From contig NZ_CP009238.1 of assembly GCF_000743945.1 (NCBI RefSeq), positions 1,860,001-1,924,000 on the forward strand: a DNA stretch of 64,000 nucleotides, written 5' to 3'. Shown here one piece after another: positions 50,269 to 59,323 of this stretch. Position numbers and translations under genes: made by a program. Under the pieces are notes generated by a model. It was not told the DNA's origin. It ran no database searches and worked only from the letters and a program-made list of their open reading frames with translations. Numbering within the stretch: position 1 is the first letter of the stretch; every line of letters starts with the position of its first letter. The DNA is from Basilea psittacipulmonis DSM 24701 (GTDB lineage Bacteria; Pseudomonadota; Gammaproteobacteria; Burkholderiales; Burkholderiaceae_B).

Positions 50269-51453
50269 TCATGCAGCTTTTCGCATCAAGGTATTGGCCA
50301 CTACCATCCCCATGCCTTGTATCATCAGCAACGCCACAACGGTATAAGGCCACTTCCCGACTTCATAAGCCAAGCCACATATAAACGCTCCTGCCGCACC
50401 ACCAGCGTAAAAGCAAAGATAATAAATGCCAGAAGCCAGCGATCGCCCCTGTGTCACGTTCATCGCAATGTAATTAATCGTGGCACTGTTCGCAATAAAC
50501 ACGCCTGAGGAAATCAAAATCAACGATAGAATCACCACCCAAACAGGGCTCATCAAACTGAGCAAGACACCTGATACGGAAATGAGTACCGACAAGGTGG
50601 CGGTCATCGACCCACCAAAACGACTAATCATTTTTGCTGAAATCGGCGTAACCAGCATCCCCACTAAGTAAACAGCAAATACATTGGCCAAATCAGAGGC
50701 TGAGAAATAATAAGGGGCTTCAGCAAAGTGCAAATTAATATAAGTAAAACTACCCACCAACGAATACATCACACAAAAACCCAACAAACATGCCGCAATA
50801 ATATGAGGGTTGTGGATATGTGCCAACAACTGGATAAACGCTTGTTTTACGTTAGGTTTGGCCACAAAATTTTCTGATTTTGGAAGATATTTAATCACGA
50901 CCAAAGCACTTAAAAACGAGATAGCCGCCATCACGACATAAGCTTTTTGCCACCCTATCCAACTCGTCATATTCCCGACCAAAAACCGTCCCAAAAAGCC
51001 ACCCAATACCGTTCCAGAAACATAAAAACTCATCAGTTTCAAACGTAAGGTGCCACTAAACTCCTCGCCCACAAAAGCAATCAACACCACGGTAATACTG
51101 GGAATACACAAGCCTTGGAAGAATCGACACAGCCATATCTGCTGTTCCGTTTCTGCGTAGCTAATCATAAAAGTAGGCACACTTAATAAAAATATGGCAC
51201 CAATAATAAATACGCGTCTGCCCAAGGCATCTGAAATCATCCCCATAAAAGGCGAAATCAAAGAAATCGCCAAAACCGTTGCACCTACTAACGATCCTGC
51301 CGTCACGGCATTAATTGACAAATCTTCTTGCAAAATCGGTAAGATAGATTGAATGGAGTACACCTGCATAAAAGCAATCATACCCACACAGGCAACCGTC
51401 AACAACAATGCAATTTCTTGAGATTTTGAGTTTAAGTATTTACTTTGATCCAT
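50269..51453 (-). CDS. Major facilitator superfamily transporter
   Basis: A 394-residue inner-membrane protein with about twelve hydrophobic segments. The motif A-like loop is GMISDALGRRVFIIGA (about 71-86), and VSGTVLGGFLGRFLVG lies near the fifth segment, both typical of drug or sugar exporters of the YnfM-like group. The second half contains GMLVTPISAKMISRFGG as a repeat of the loop. The substrate is unknown. The gene is divergent from rmuC, sharing a gap of only about 50 bp. Confidence 0.85.
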   Translation of the reverse strand: MDQSKYLNSKSQEIALLLTVACVGMIAFMQVYSIQSILPILQEDLSINAVTAGSLVGATVLAISLISPFMGMISDALGRRVFIIGAIFLLSVPTFMISYAETEQQIWLCRFFQGLCIPSITVVLIAFVGEEFSGTLRLKLMSFYVSGTVLGGFLGRFLVGNMTSWIGWQKAYVVMAAISFLSALVVIKYLPKSENFVAKPNVKQAFIQLLAHIHNPHIIAACLLGFCVMYSLVGSFTYINLHFAEAPYYFSASDLANVFAVYLVGMLVTPISAKMISRFGGSMTATLSVLISVSGVLLSLMSPVWVVILSLILISSGVFIANSATINYIAMNVTQGRSLASGIYYLCFYAGGAAGAFICGLAYEVGKWPYTVVALLMIQGMGMVVANTLMRKAA

Positions 51454-51503
51454 GTCTTGACTACACTATTAAGTTATTTGAAACAAATGAATATATAAAA
51501 AAC

Positions 51504-52838
51504 ATGACACTACTAAATATCTTATTAATGGTTTTTATTCTGCTGTTAATCATCTGCATCATTGGGTTAAAGTTGCGTCACAAAACCATCATAGACCAAC
51601 AAACCCAAGCCATTCAAGACGGACAAACCCTAAATCAAGAATTACAACAACACATCGACACACAAAATGAAACCATTCGTCATTTAGAACAAAGCAAGAA
51701 CCAATTAGATATTCAGCTTACTGCTGCCCAAACCCGCTTGCAAGAACGTGATGAGCGTTATCAAGCCTTGCAAGAACAGCTTAATGAAAGCAAAGCTATA
51801 TTAGGAAAAGAGTTTGAAAACCTTGCCAATCGTATCTTTGAGAACAAATCCAAAGAAATGAATCACCACAATGATCTCCAAATCACTCAGCTTTTACGCC
51901 CATTTCGAGAGCAGGTCGATCAGTTTCAAAAACGCATGAACGATATTCATGATGCCTCGTTAAAAGGCAATGCCGCACTTAACCAAGAGATTCAACATTT
52001 AGTCAAATTCGGCACAAAAATGAATGAAGAGGCCCAAAACCTCACTCAGGCACTTAAAGGCAAGTCTCAAGTACGTGGTTTATGGGGCGAGATGCAACTT
52101 AGCAAAGCATTGGAAGAATCAGGCTTACAAAAAGGCGTGACCTATTCTGAACAAGATAGTTTTCAGCATAATGGTCACACGCTAAGAACGGATTTTCTAA
52201 TTCGTTTGCCTCAACGGAAATGTTTAATCATCGACAGCAAAGTGCAGTTAATTTCTTATCTTCGTTATTTTGAAGCAGCTGAACACGAGAAAGAGGCGTG
52301 TTTGAGCGAGTTTATTAAAGCCATTAAAACGCATATTGATGATTTAAGTCGTAAGGATTACCAAAGCATTCCCGACCTCGATACCCCCAGTTATGTACTC
52401 ATGTACCTCCCCATAGAATCCGCTTATATCGAAGCATTAAGTCAAGATGCCTCTATCTTCCAATATGGTCTCGATCGCAATGTTGTGATCGTTTCACGCA
52501 GCACCTTACTGCCTATTTTACGAACCGTCTCCAGCGTCTGGACTTTGGCTCAAAACAAAGATCTCATTGCCGACCTCTCCAAAACCGCCAATGATATGTT
52601 TGATACCGTTTATCGTTTAAGCGAACGCCTAAATAAATTAGGCTCTTCTATCAAAACCCTAACAAAAGGCTATAACGACACGATTACAGCGGTTGTTGGA
52701 AAACAAGGCCTACAAACCAAAATACAACAATTCCAACGTCTGTCTTCTCGTGTTCAAAAGGATTTTATTGAGCTTAACGAGATCGAAGATAATCTTGACA
52801 CCGCTAAATTAGAAACATTTATTGACGAGCTGCCCTAA
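51504..52838 (+). CDS. rmuC: RmuC family DNA recombination protein
   Basis: RmuC proteins limit inversions between repeats and have a predicted nuclease fold. The 444-residue product has one N-terminal membrane helix (MTLLNILLMVFILLLIICII), a coiled coil rich in Gln/Glu to about residue 140, and the conserved core KGKSQVRGLWGEMQLSKALE, then RTDFLIRLPQRKCLIIDSKV, MYLPIESAYIEAL and RSTLLPILRTV. I use the ATG at 51504. The open frame reaches 51408 but would overlap the divergent MFS gene. No ribosome binding site is evident. Confidence 0.92.
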   Translation: MTLLNILLMVFILLLIICIIGLKLRHKTIIDQQTQAIQDGQTLNQELQQHIDTQNETIRHLEQSKNQLDIQLTAAQTRLQERDERYQALQEQLNESKAILGKEFENLANRIFENKSKEMNHHNDLQITQLLRPFREQVDQFQKRMNDIHDASLKGNAALNQEIQHLVKFGTKMNEEAQNLTQALKGKSQVRGLWGEMQLSKALEESGLQKGVTYSEQDSFQHNGHTLRTDFLIRLPQRKCLIIDSKVQLISYLRYFEAAEHEKEACLSEFIKAIKTHIDDLSRKDYQSIPDLDTPSYVLMYLPIESAYIEALSQDASIFQYGLDRNVVIVSRSTLLPILRTVSSVWTLAQNKDLIADLSKTANDMFDTVYRLSERLNKLGSSIKTLTKGYNDTITAVVGKQGLQTKIQQFQRLSSRVQKDFIELNEIEDNLDTAKLETFIDELP

Positions 52839-53771
52839 ATGAATGTCTTTGTACATGCGATTTTGCCTATTTTTATCGCTTTGGCCTTAGGATTTGTCGC
52901 AGGACGAATCCTTTCTCATCGTTCACAACAGTTTTTGAGCAAGGCCCAAACCCTACTTATCTATATTTTGCTCCTGTGCATTGGCTTTGAGCTTAGTCAT
53001 AATTTTCCGCATTTTTCAGCCATCAGCACTTATATAGGCTGGGGTGTCCTGTATGGTATCGTCACCAGTTTAGGCAGTTTCTTTGTCGTTTATTTGATTT
53101 ATCGAACTCGTGCAAAAAAAACCACTCATGCGACTGAGACGACCACCCCTCCAACCGCCACCTTGCTTGATGCGTGCTTACCTTGTGCGATTCCTATTCT
53201 TTTTTTCTTGGTGGGTGTTGCTTGTGCTAAATCGATGCAAGTATTAGATTTAAATACCGACCTTATCCCTAGTTCCGAACATATTCTTTGGTATCTTTTA
53301 TTTTTAATTGGTAGCGATTTAAGTCGACAATTAAATCTATTGAAATTCCCCTCCAAACCTTTCCTATGGGTTCCTTTATTCAGCATATTGGGGGCTTACC
53401 TCGCCGCGATACTGTTATCATTCATCTCCGATTTAACTGTGTTACAAGCTGTTTTAGTCAGCAGTGGCATGGGCTGGTATTCACTATCTGGGTCACTTAT
53501 CAGCAGCCAATATCAAGCATCACTAGGCACCATCGCTTTATGCAGTGATCTGACACGCGAAATCCTATCCATCATTCTGATCTATGTATGGGGCCAAAAG
53601 CAAACACTAAGCTGTATTGCCTGTGCAGGGGCCACGGCAATGGACGTGACCTTGCCCATTATCAAAAAAAATACCGATCATTCATCCCTCGTATTAGCCT
53701 TGTATTCTGGCATTGTCATTAGCTTTGTTGTGCCATTATTACTGATGGCCACACTTTCCTTATTGCTGTAA
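52839..53771 (+). CDS. lysO: L-lysine exporter (LysO family)
   Basis: LysO (YbjE) exports lysine and toxic analogues through the inner membrane. The 310-residue protein has about eight hydrophobic segments, a cytoplasmic loop near residues 88-110 rich in Thr/Lys, and the family motifs LLLCIGFELSHN, LVSSGMGWYSLSGSLIS and ALCSDLTREILSIILIY, with GATAMDVTLPIIKK after them. It begins immediately after the rmuC stop, so the two are likely co-transcribed. Confidence 0.9.
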   Translation: MNVFVHAILPIFIALALGFVAGRILSHRSQQFLSKAQTLLIYILLLCIGFELSHNFPHFSAISTYIGWGVLYGIVTSLGSFFVVYLIYRTRAKKTTHATETTTPPTATLLDACLPCAIPILFFLVGVACAKSMQVLDLNTDLIPSSEHILWYLLFLIGSDLSRQLNLLKFPSKPFLWVPLFSILGAYLAAILLSFISDLTVLQAVLVSSGMGWYSLSGSLISSQYQASLGTIALCSDLTREILSIILIYVWGQKQTLSCIACAGATAMDVTLPIIKKNTDHSSLVLALYSGIVISFVVPLLLMATLSLLL

Positions 53772-53784
53772 AAAATAAGCTTAA

Positions 53785-53802
53785 AGGGCGGTCAAACGCC
53801 CT
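53785..53802 (+). terminator. Weak hairpin after lysO
   Basis: AGGGCG (53785-53790) / CGCCCT (53797-53802) with a 6-nt loop, 14 bp after the lysO stop. No U-tract follows, so it may be a Rho-dependent or stabilising element. Confidence 0.4.
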
Positions 53803-53851
53803 ACGCCTCATTCGTACCTGTCGTTTACGCGTTCGTGCCATTCGGACACAA

Positions 53852-54387
53852 GCAACTCCTCACTCTTATTAACTACGTTACAACATCACCGAATCTCATC
53901 GAGCCACCATTCTCACACCATCACTTCTACATCACACACCTATCCACGCATCTTTCTAACAACCATTCCTCACACCTGCGGTCACGTTACAACACTACTA
54001 ACCCTACTCCGCCCACCATTCCCACACCATCGCTTCTACAACGCACACCTATCTACTTCATCATTCTACGAGCCAATTCCTCACACCCACGATTGCATTA
54101 CAACATCACCGAACCTCATCGAGTCACCATTCTCACAACATCACTTTCTACATCACACGCCTATCTACGCATCATTCTACGAGTCAATTCCTCACTCTCA
54201 CTAACTACGTTACAACACTACTAAACCTACTCTGCTCACCGTTCCCACACCGTCACTTCTACAACACACGCCTATCTACGCATCATCCTACGAGCCAATT
54301 CCTCACACCTACCATCACTTTCTACAACATCACCAAACCTCATCGAGCCACCATTCTCACACCGTCACTTTTACAACACACGCCTGC
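53852..54387. repeat. Five-copy 111-bp tandem repeat array, G-poor on the plus strand
   Basis: Units start at 53852, 53963, 54073, 54184 and 54295; the lengths are 111, 110, 111 and 111 bp, and the fifth is cut near 54387. All share CCAATTCCTCACAC-like starts, TTACAACA, a CACCATTCTCACACC-type centre, CACTTCTACA and an end CTATCTACGCATCATTCTACGA. Units 1, 3 and 5 have ACATCACCGAACCTCATCGAG; units 2 and 4 have ACACTACTAAACCTACTC instead, so the array alternates A-B-A-B-A. The plus strand is almost free of G. The frame from 53835 stays open for 129 codons through three units but has no ribosome binding site and an unlikely composition, so I treat the array as non-coding. Confidence 0.85.
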
Positions 54388-54552
54388 CCCTTTGCTGATT
54401 ACTTTTTACAACGCACACAAACTCTCAACAAAAAATAAAAACATCCTCTAATATCAATTGCTTACCGCCACTAAATCACACTTAATATGCTGTTGCTTAG
54501 CAAAGCTATTTTTATTTTTTTAACATTCACTTGTTTTTTTTGTAAAAATAAG

Positions 54553-54567
54553 TGATAATGATTCTTA
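54553..54567 (+). promoter_or_regulatory. Fur-like box over the bfd start
   Basis: TGATAATGATTCTTA matches the 7-1-7 Fur consensus TGATAATNATTATCA at 12 of 14 informative positions. A promoter TTAACA (54520-54525) - 17 bp - TAAAAA (54543-54548) lies just upstream, so the box would cover the transcription start and block it when iron is plentiful. An alternative promoter TTGTTT (54531-54536) - 17 bp - GATAAT (54554-54559) overlaps the box and would make the mRNA leaderless. Confidence 0.65.
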
Positions 54568-54773
54568 TGTATATTTGTATTTGTAATGCCGTCACAGATA
54601 AACAGGTTAACGACGCTATTGAGAATGGTGCAACGAGCCTGGACGATCTGAAGACTCAGTTAGGAGTCGCCACCTGTTGCGGTTCATGTGCGAAAACGGT
54701 CGATGAAATGATCCAGACCCATCACATGAATCAGGAGAACAGGAAGCTAGTGGCTTGTCTTGAGTATCTCTAA
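54567..54773 (+). CDS. bfd: Bacterioferritin-associated ferredoxin
   Basis: Bfd binds a 2Fe-2S cluster and reduces the heme of bacterioferritin so that stored iron is released. The 68-residue product reads MYICICNAVTDKQVNDAIEN, with CxC at residues 4 and 6 and the second cysteine pair in TCCGSC (about 38-42). I use the ATG at 54567, which gives the conserved MYxCxCN start. The open frame extends to a GTG at 54552 within the Fur-like box. There is no ribosome binding site. bfr follows after 148 bp under its own promoter. Confidence 0.93.
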   Translation: MYICICNAVTDKQVNDAIENGATSLDDLKTQLGVATCCGSCAKTVDEMIQTHHMNQENRKLVACLEYL

Positions 54774-54857
54774 ATGAGACTCTTTCTAATTTACTTCTTT
54801 ATTTAGCTAATTTTGTTACGTTTTTTTCGTTCTTTACTGAAAAAATGAAACGCTTTT

Positions 54858-54886
54858 TTGGCTTATTGAGATGCCTGCGTTATAAT
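54858..54886 (+). promoter_or_regulatory. Predicted sigma-70 promoter of bfr
   Basis: TTGGCT (54858-54863) and a perfect TATAAT (54881-54886) are 17 bp apart, about 35 bp before the bfr start. No Fur-like box overlaps it, unlike bfd. Confidence 0.7.
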
Positions 54887-54921
54887 AATTTCAGATTAAA
54901 CCTTTATTAATAGTATTGAAT

Positions 54922-55395
54922 ATGAAAAGCGCAACAAACGTAATTAAATTTTTAAACCAACAGTTAACCCATCATTTAACCTCTATTAACATGTATTTTC
55001 TTCATGCACGCATGTTGAAAAACTGGGGCTTGGAAGAGTTAAATGATCACGCCTATAAATTCTCTATTCATGAGATGAAAGTCGCTGACAAACTCATTCA
55101 GCGTATCTTTATGTTAGAGGGCTTACCTAACCTACAAGATATCAAAAAATTAAAAATTGGTGAGAATGTCAAAGAAATTCTTGAGTGTATGCATTCACAT
55201 GAGAAAGCAACTCATGAAGCTGCTGTTGAAGCCATCCACCACTGCGAATCGGTAAAAGATTTTGTATCTCGTGATTTATTAGAAGATATTTTAGAAGCCT
55301 CTGACGACCGCGTTGATTGGATCGAAACAGAGCTTGAACTCATCGAGAAAATGGGCTTAGAAAACTATATTCAAAGCCAAGTGGAAGAAGATTAA
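54922..55395 (+). CDS. bfr: Bacterioferritin, heme-binding but with altered ferroxidase site
   Basis: Bacterioferritin forms a 24-subunit shell that stores iron, with heme between subunits. The 157-residue product aligns without gaps to E. coli Bfr by length and motifs (NMYFLHARMLKNWGLEELND, LEGLPNLQDIKKLKIGE). Met52, the heme ligand, is present in HEMKVAD. Of the six ferroxidase ligands, Glu51 and Glu94 are kept. Glu18 is His, His54 is Val, Glu127 is Ser and His130 is Arg. It is therefore probably the heme-carrying partner of a second, ferroxidase-active subunit encoded elsewhere. The ATG at 54922 fixes this numbering; a TTG two codons upstream is also open. It pairs with bfd upstream. Confidence 0.9.
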   Translation: MKSATNVIKFLNQQLTHHLTSINMYFLHARMLKNWGLEELNDHAYKFSIHEMKVADKLIQRIFMLEGLPNLQDIKKLKIGENVKEILECMHSHEKATHEAAVEAIHHCESVKDFVSRDLLEDILEASDDRVDWIETELELIEKMGLENYIQSQVEED

Positions 55396-55422
55396 TTATC
55401 ATAACAACCTCCTTTTACCTTT

Positions 55423-55455
55423 GCTGACATCCTATACGGGGTGTCAGCTTTTTTT
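55423..55455 (+). terminator. Intrinsic terminator of bfr
   Basis: GCTGACA (55423-55429) / TGTCAGC (55442-55448) followed by seven T (55449-55455), 28 bp after the bfr stop. Confidence 0.9.
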
Positions 55456-55570
55456 ATGCACCACCCATATCCTAGCGTTTCATCCAGACCCCCGTTAGCT
55501 ATGCCACCTCCTAAAACATGGCAAACTAACCTTTTTTTGGATCCTATAGGGGTGACAGTTATGCACCACC
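55429..55570 (+). repeat. Imperfect direct repeat flanking a 75-bp hairpin segment
   Basis: ATCCTATACGGGGTGTCAG...TTATGCACCACC (55429-55465) recurs as ATCCTATAGGGGTGACAG then TTATGCACCACC (55541-55570). The second copy lacks the U-tract, so it has lost the terminator. This looks like a duplication of the bfr terminator region enclosing the hairpin at 55494-55538. Confidence 0.6.
55494..55538 (+). terminator. Second hairpin with U-tract and CCUCC loop after bfr
   Basis: GTTAG (55494-55498) pairs with CTAAC (55526-55530), and GCCA (55503-55506) with TGGC (55519-55522). The 12-nt loop is CCTCCTAAAACA, and a C and seven T follow (55532-55538). It works as a second terminator for bfr read-through. 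It could also be the 3' end of a small RNA, since CCUCC can pair with ribosome binding sites; no dedicated promoter is seen. Confidence 0.55.
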
Positions 55571-55585
55571 TTTTGCAGTAATTTA

Positions 55586-55594
55586 TGCTATAGT
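55586..55594 (+). promoter_or_regulatory. Extended -10 promoter of the lipoprotein gene
   Basis: TGC-TATAGT is an extended -10 with 5 of 6 matches, about 32 bp before the start codon at 55626. No good -35 is visible. Confidence 0.5.
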
Positions 55595-55625
55595 TAGATA
55601 ACCGTCTAAATGAAAAGGGAAGAAA

Positions 55626-56036
55626 ATGAAAAAAACAGCATTACTATTGGCCACTGCATTATTGGCTGGTTGTGGTACCGTAGGTAACTCAGTTATTACC
55701 GACCAAGTACTTCAAAACAAAGTTGCTTTTGCACTTAATACATCATCCGATCTTATTAAAATTTCAAACCGCGTGGGCGATATTAACGACATCCAATTCC
55801 AAGCGGTTGCGAATGGACAAACTTACCAGTGCTATGTGACAACTTTAGCAGGTCTGGTCACTTCAGATGCTGTTTGTTCAGGGCCTTTGAAAACAGCCAA
55901 AAAGGCGAGTGCTCGTTCCTCTAAATCGACTACCCCTCGCACAGACAACAGCAGCACTCCTACGACATCTCCTAGCAAACCAGCAAATAGCACCCCTGAG
56001 TGCAATGCATTGCTAAAAGCTGCTAATCGTTGTTAA
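55626..56036 (+). CDS. Small lipoprotein of unknown function
   Basis: I do not recognise this family. The 136-residue product has a lipoprotein signal peptide MKKTALLLATALLAGC with the lipobox LAGC, so it should be lipid-anchored at Cys16. A folded part (residues about 17-90) holds two cysteines (YQCYVTTL and DAVCSGP) that could form a disulfide. A Ser/Thr/Pro/Lys-rich linker (about 91-122) leads to a C-terminal segment with two more cysteines (PECNALLKAANRC). The ribosome binding site is AAGGGAAG. It stands alone between the bfr region and its own terminator. Confidence 0.85.
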   Translation: MKKTALLLATALLAGCGTVGNSVITDQVLQNKVAFALNTSSDLIKISNRVGDINDIQFQAVANGQTYQCYVTTLAGLVTSDAVCSGPLKTAKKASARSSKSTTPRTDNSSTPTTSPSKPANSTPECNALLKAANRC

Positions 56037-56045
56037 TCTAAAATC

Positions 56046-56077
56046 AAAAAGGACTGATCTCATATCAGTCCTTTTTT
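56046..56077. terminator. Bidirectional terminator, lipoprotein / dctM
   Basis: GGACTGAT (56051-56058) / ATCAGTCC (56064-56071) with five A before and six T after, between two converging genes. Confidence 0.92.
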
Positions 56078-56097
56078 CCACCTCAATCGTTCCCGTC

Positions 56098-57381
56098 TTA
56101 ATTCATTCCCATCCATCTTGGTAACGCCAACGATATATCAGGAATATACGTGATAGCGATCAAGAACATTAACATGATGAGCAACCAAGGCAAAGCCGAA
56201 CGTATCACCGACACAATGGGTAACTTGGTGACCGCTGAGGCCACAAACAAGTTCAATCCTACAGGTGGGGTAATCATACCAATTTCCATGTTTACCACCA
56301 TAATAACGCCCAAATGAATAGGATCAATACCTAACTGCACGGCAATCGGGAACAGGATTGGTGCCAAGATTAGGATGATGGCAGATGGCTCCATAAAAGC
56401 CCCAGCTATCAATAACACGATGTTCACGACGATTAAGAACGTCCATGGACTTAAATCCAACTCCACTACCAACTGCGTGATGTATTGAGGAATCTGTTCA
56501 GTCGTTAGAACATGAGCAAACAACATCGCATTGGCAATAATAAACATCAACATAACGCTGAGTTTTGCTGATTCTAAAATCACTTTTGGACAGTCTTTTA
56601 ATCGAATATCTTTATAGACAAACACCGCCACAAAGAACGCATAGACCGCCGCAATCGCAGCCGCTTCCGTGGGCGTAAAAATACCAGAATAAATACCGCC
56701 CAAAATAATGACCATCAGCAGCAAGCCCCATACTGCCTTACGTCCAGCCCTTACCCACTCTATAAAACTAGCTCTTGGCTGTGCAGGCAAATTCTTAATA
56801 CGGGCAATAATATAAATAGCGATCATCAATCCCACGCCCAACAATAAACCAGGGATGACACCTGCCATAAACAAAGCACCCACCGAGGTTTCTGTCGCCG
56901 CCGCATAAACCACCATGACCACAGACGGCGGAATCAAAATCCCCAACGTGCCTGCATTACAAATAATACCCGTTCCAAACTCGATGGGATAACCTGAACG
57001 CACCATCCCCGCAATCGCAATGGATCCCACTGCGGCCACGGTAGCAGGACTGGATCCTGATAATGCCGCAAAAAGCATACAAGATAGAACGGACGCAATG
57101 GCCAATCCCCCTCTAATATGCCCTACTGTCGCATTGGCAAAATCTATCAATCGTCTTGCCATGCCACCCGTCGTCATAAAGGCCCCTGCCAACAAGAAAA
57201 ACGGAATGGCTAATAAGGTATAGTGCTCCGATGTTTCAAATAACTTGATAGCCAAAGAACTCAAAGAATCTTGGCTAAACAACATAATAACGACGGCCCC
57301 AGACAAGCCCAGTGCAATGGCAATCGGCACGCCAATCAACATTAAACAAAACAGCAATACAAAAAGAATCAACACAGACAT
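56098..57381 (-). CDS. dctM: TRAP transporter, large permease subunit
   Basis: DctM is the main membrane subunit of a sodium-coupled tripartite ATP-independent transporter for organic acids. The 427-residue protein has about twelve hydrophobic segments and the family segments AIPFFLLAGAFMTTGGMARR, SGSSPATVAAVGSI, NAGTLGILIPPSV and PVGLNLFVASAV. Its start shares one base with the dctQ stop. Confidence 0.93.
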   Translation of the reverse strand: MSVLILFVLLFCLMLIGVPIAIALGLSGAVVIMLFSQDSLSSLAIKLFETSEHYTLLAIPFFLLAGAFMTTGGMARRLIDFANATVGHIRGGLAIASVLSCMLFAALSGSSPATVAAVGSIAIAGMVRSGYPIEFGTGIICNAGTLGILIPPSVVMVVYAAATETSVGALFMAGVIPGLLLGVGLMIAIYIIARIKNLPAQPRASFIEWVRAGRKAVWGLLLMVIILGGIYSGIFTPTEAAAIAAVYAFFVAVFVYKDIRLKDCPKVILESAKLSVMLMFIIANAMLFAHVLTTEQIPQYITQLVVELDLSPWTFLIVVNIVLLIAGAFMEPSAIILILAPILFPIAVQLGIDPIHLGVIMVVNMEIGMITPPVGLNLFVASAVTKLPIVSVIRSALPWLLIMLMFLIAITYIPDISLALPRWMGMN

Positions 57382-58007
57382 TATGATTCTCCTTGAGCTA
57401 ATTTAACCGCATCTTTACTTTCATCTGCCAAACCCAAGCCAGTTTGACGACCTTGTAATATACGAATAAAAATTTCAAAAAAACGTATTGCAATCAATCC
57501 ATACCCAATCGGCATAATCAAGCCCACTTGCCATAACTGAATATGAAAATGATGCAAGTCATCCGCCCCAATCCCTGCCACAAACATCGCACTGATCCAG
57601 TCATAACTGGCTATCGCAATCAGCACGCTATACGCCATACAGGCACTAACAGACAGAATACTGACGACTCTTTGTGTTCGAGTTTTCATCATCTTCACTA
57701 ACACATCAACGCCAATATGCCCTGCTGTACGCACACCGTACGAGGCTCCAAAGAAAATTAGCCACCCAAAACAAAGTTTTGTAATTGCAATACTCCAGGT
57801 CATCTCCTGAGCAAGCCACATGATAAATTCACCAATCGGTTCAACGATAAAAGCGATACTGGGAATTTCATTTCCTAAGAAAAAAAACAACTCATAGACA
57901 TTGTTAAACACGACATAAAAGAAAGTGACCAATGTCATGATTGACAGCAAAAGAGTAATAAAAAACTCTTCAAAATGCCCCCATAAGCTGAGTATCCGTT
58001 TCATCAT
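57381..58007 (-). CDS. dctQ: TRAP transporter, small permease subunit
   Basis: DctQ is the four-helix partner of DctM. The 208-residue product, somewhat longer than most DctQ proteins, has hydrophobic segments near residues 15-36, 74-90, 115-135 and 160-180. The family segment WLIFFGASYGVRTAGHIGVD is present. It lies between dctP (52-bp gap) and dctM. Confidence 0.9.
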   Translation of the reverse strand: MMKRILSLWGHFEEFFITLLLSIMTLVTFFYVVFNNVYELFFFLGNEIPSIAFIVEPIGEFIMWLAQEMTWSIAITKLCFGWLIFFGASYGVRTAGHIGVDVLVKMMKTRTQRVVSILSVSACMAYSVLIAIASYDWISAMFVAGIGADDLHHFHIQLWQVGLIMPIGYGLIAIRFFEIFIRILQGRQTGLGLADESKDAVKLAQGES

Positions 58008-58059
58008 ATCTCTCTTTATATCAAAACAAGTGGGTGGCTAAACCCACTTTCCAGCTGTA

Positions 58060-59082
<1,023 letters not shown>

Positions 59083-59260
59083 TCAATAAAAGCTGTGAAT
59101 CTATTTTTATTACTCAGCTATATATCTTTATATTCTTATACTTTTGATCATTCATCAATCTATTTTTTAATTTTTAGTAGAAACCCTAATGCAAAAAATA
59201 CACCAACAATATGACGTTTATCTGTTTGTTTTTATCGAGTGATAAGAGACAACATACCAA

Positions 59261-59301
59261 TAAAATACCCCGTCCTATCCTTTCAAAAATAGAACGGGGT
59301 A
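59261..59301 (-). terminator. Likely terminator of the second metNIQ
   Basis: ACCCCGT (59267-59273) / ACGGGGT (59294-59300) form a stem with a 20-nt loop, and on the minus strand TATTTTATT follows. The U-tract is interrupted, so termination may be partial. Confidence 0.6.
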
Positions 59302-59323
59302 AGATAAGAAGAACTAGACGATA

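Noticed and set aside
53835..54224. 129-codon open frame across the 111-bp repeat array
   Set aside because: It has no ribosome binding site, is dominated by Thr/Ser/His/Leu from the repeat composition, and stops within the fourth unit. It is more likely chance openness of G-poor DNA.
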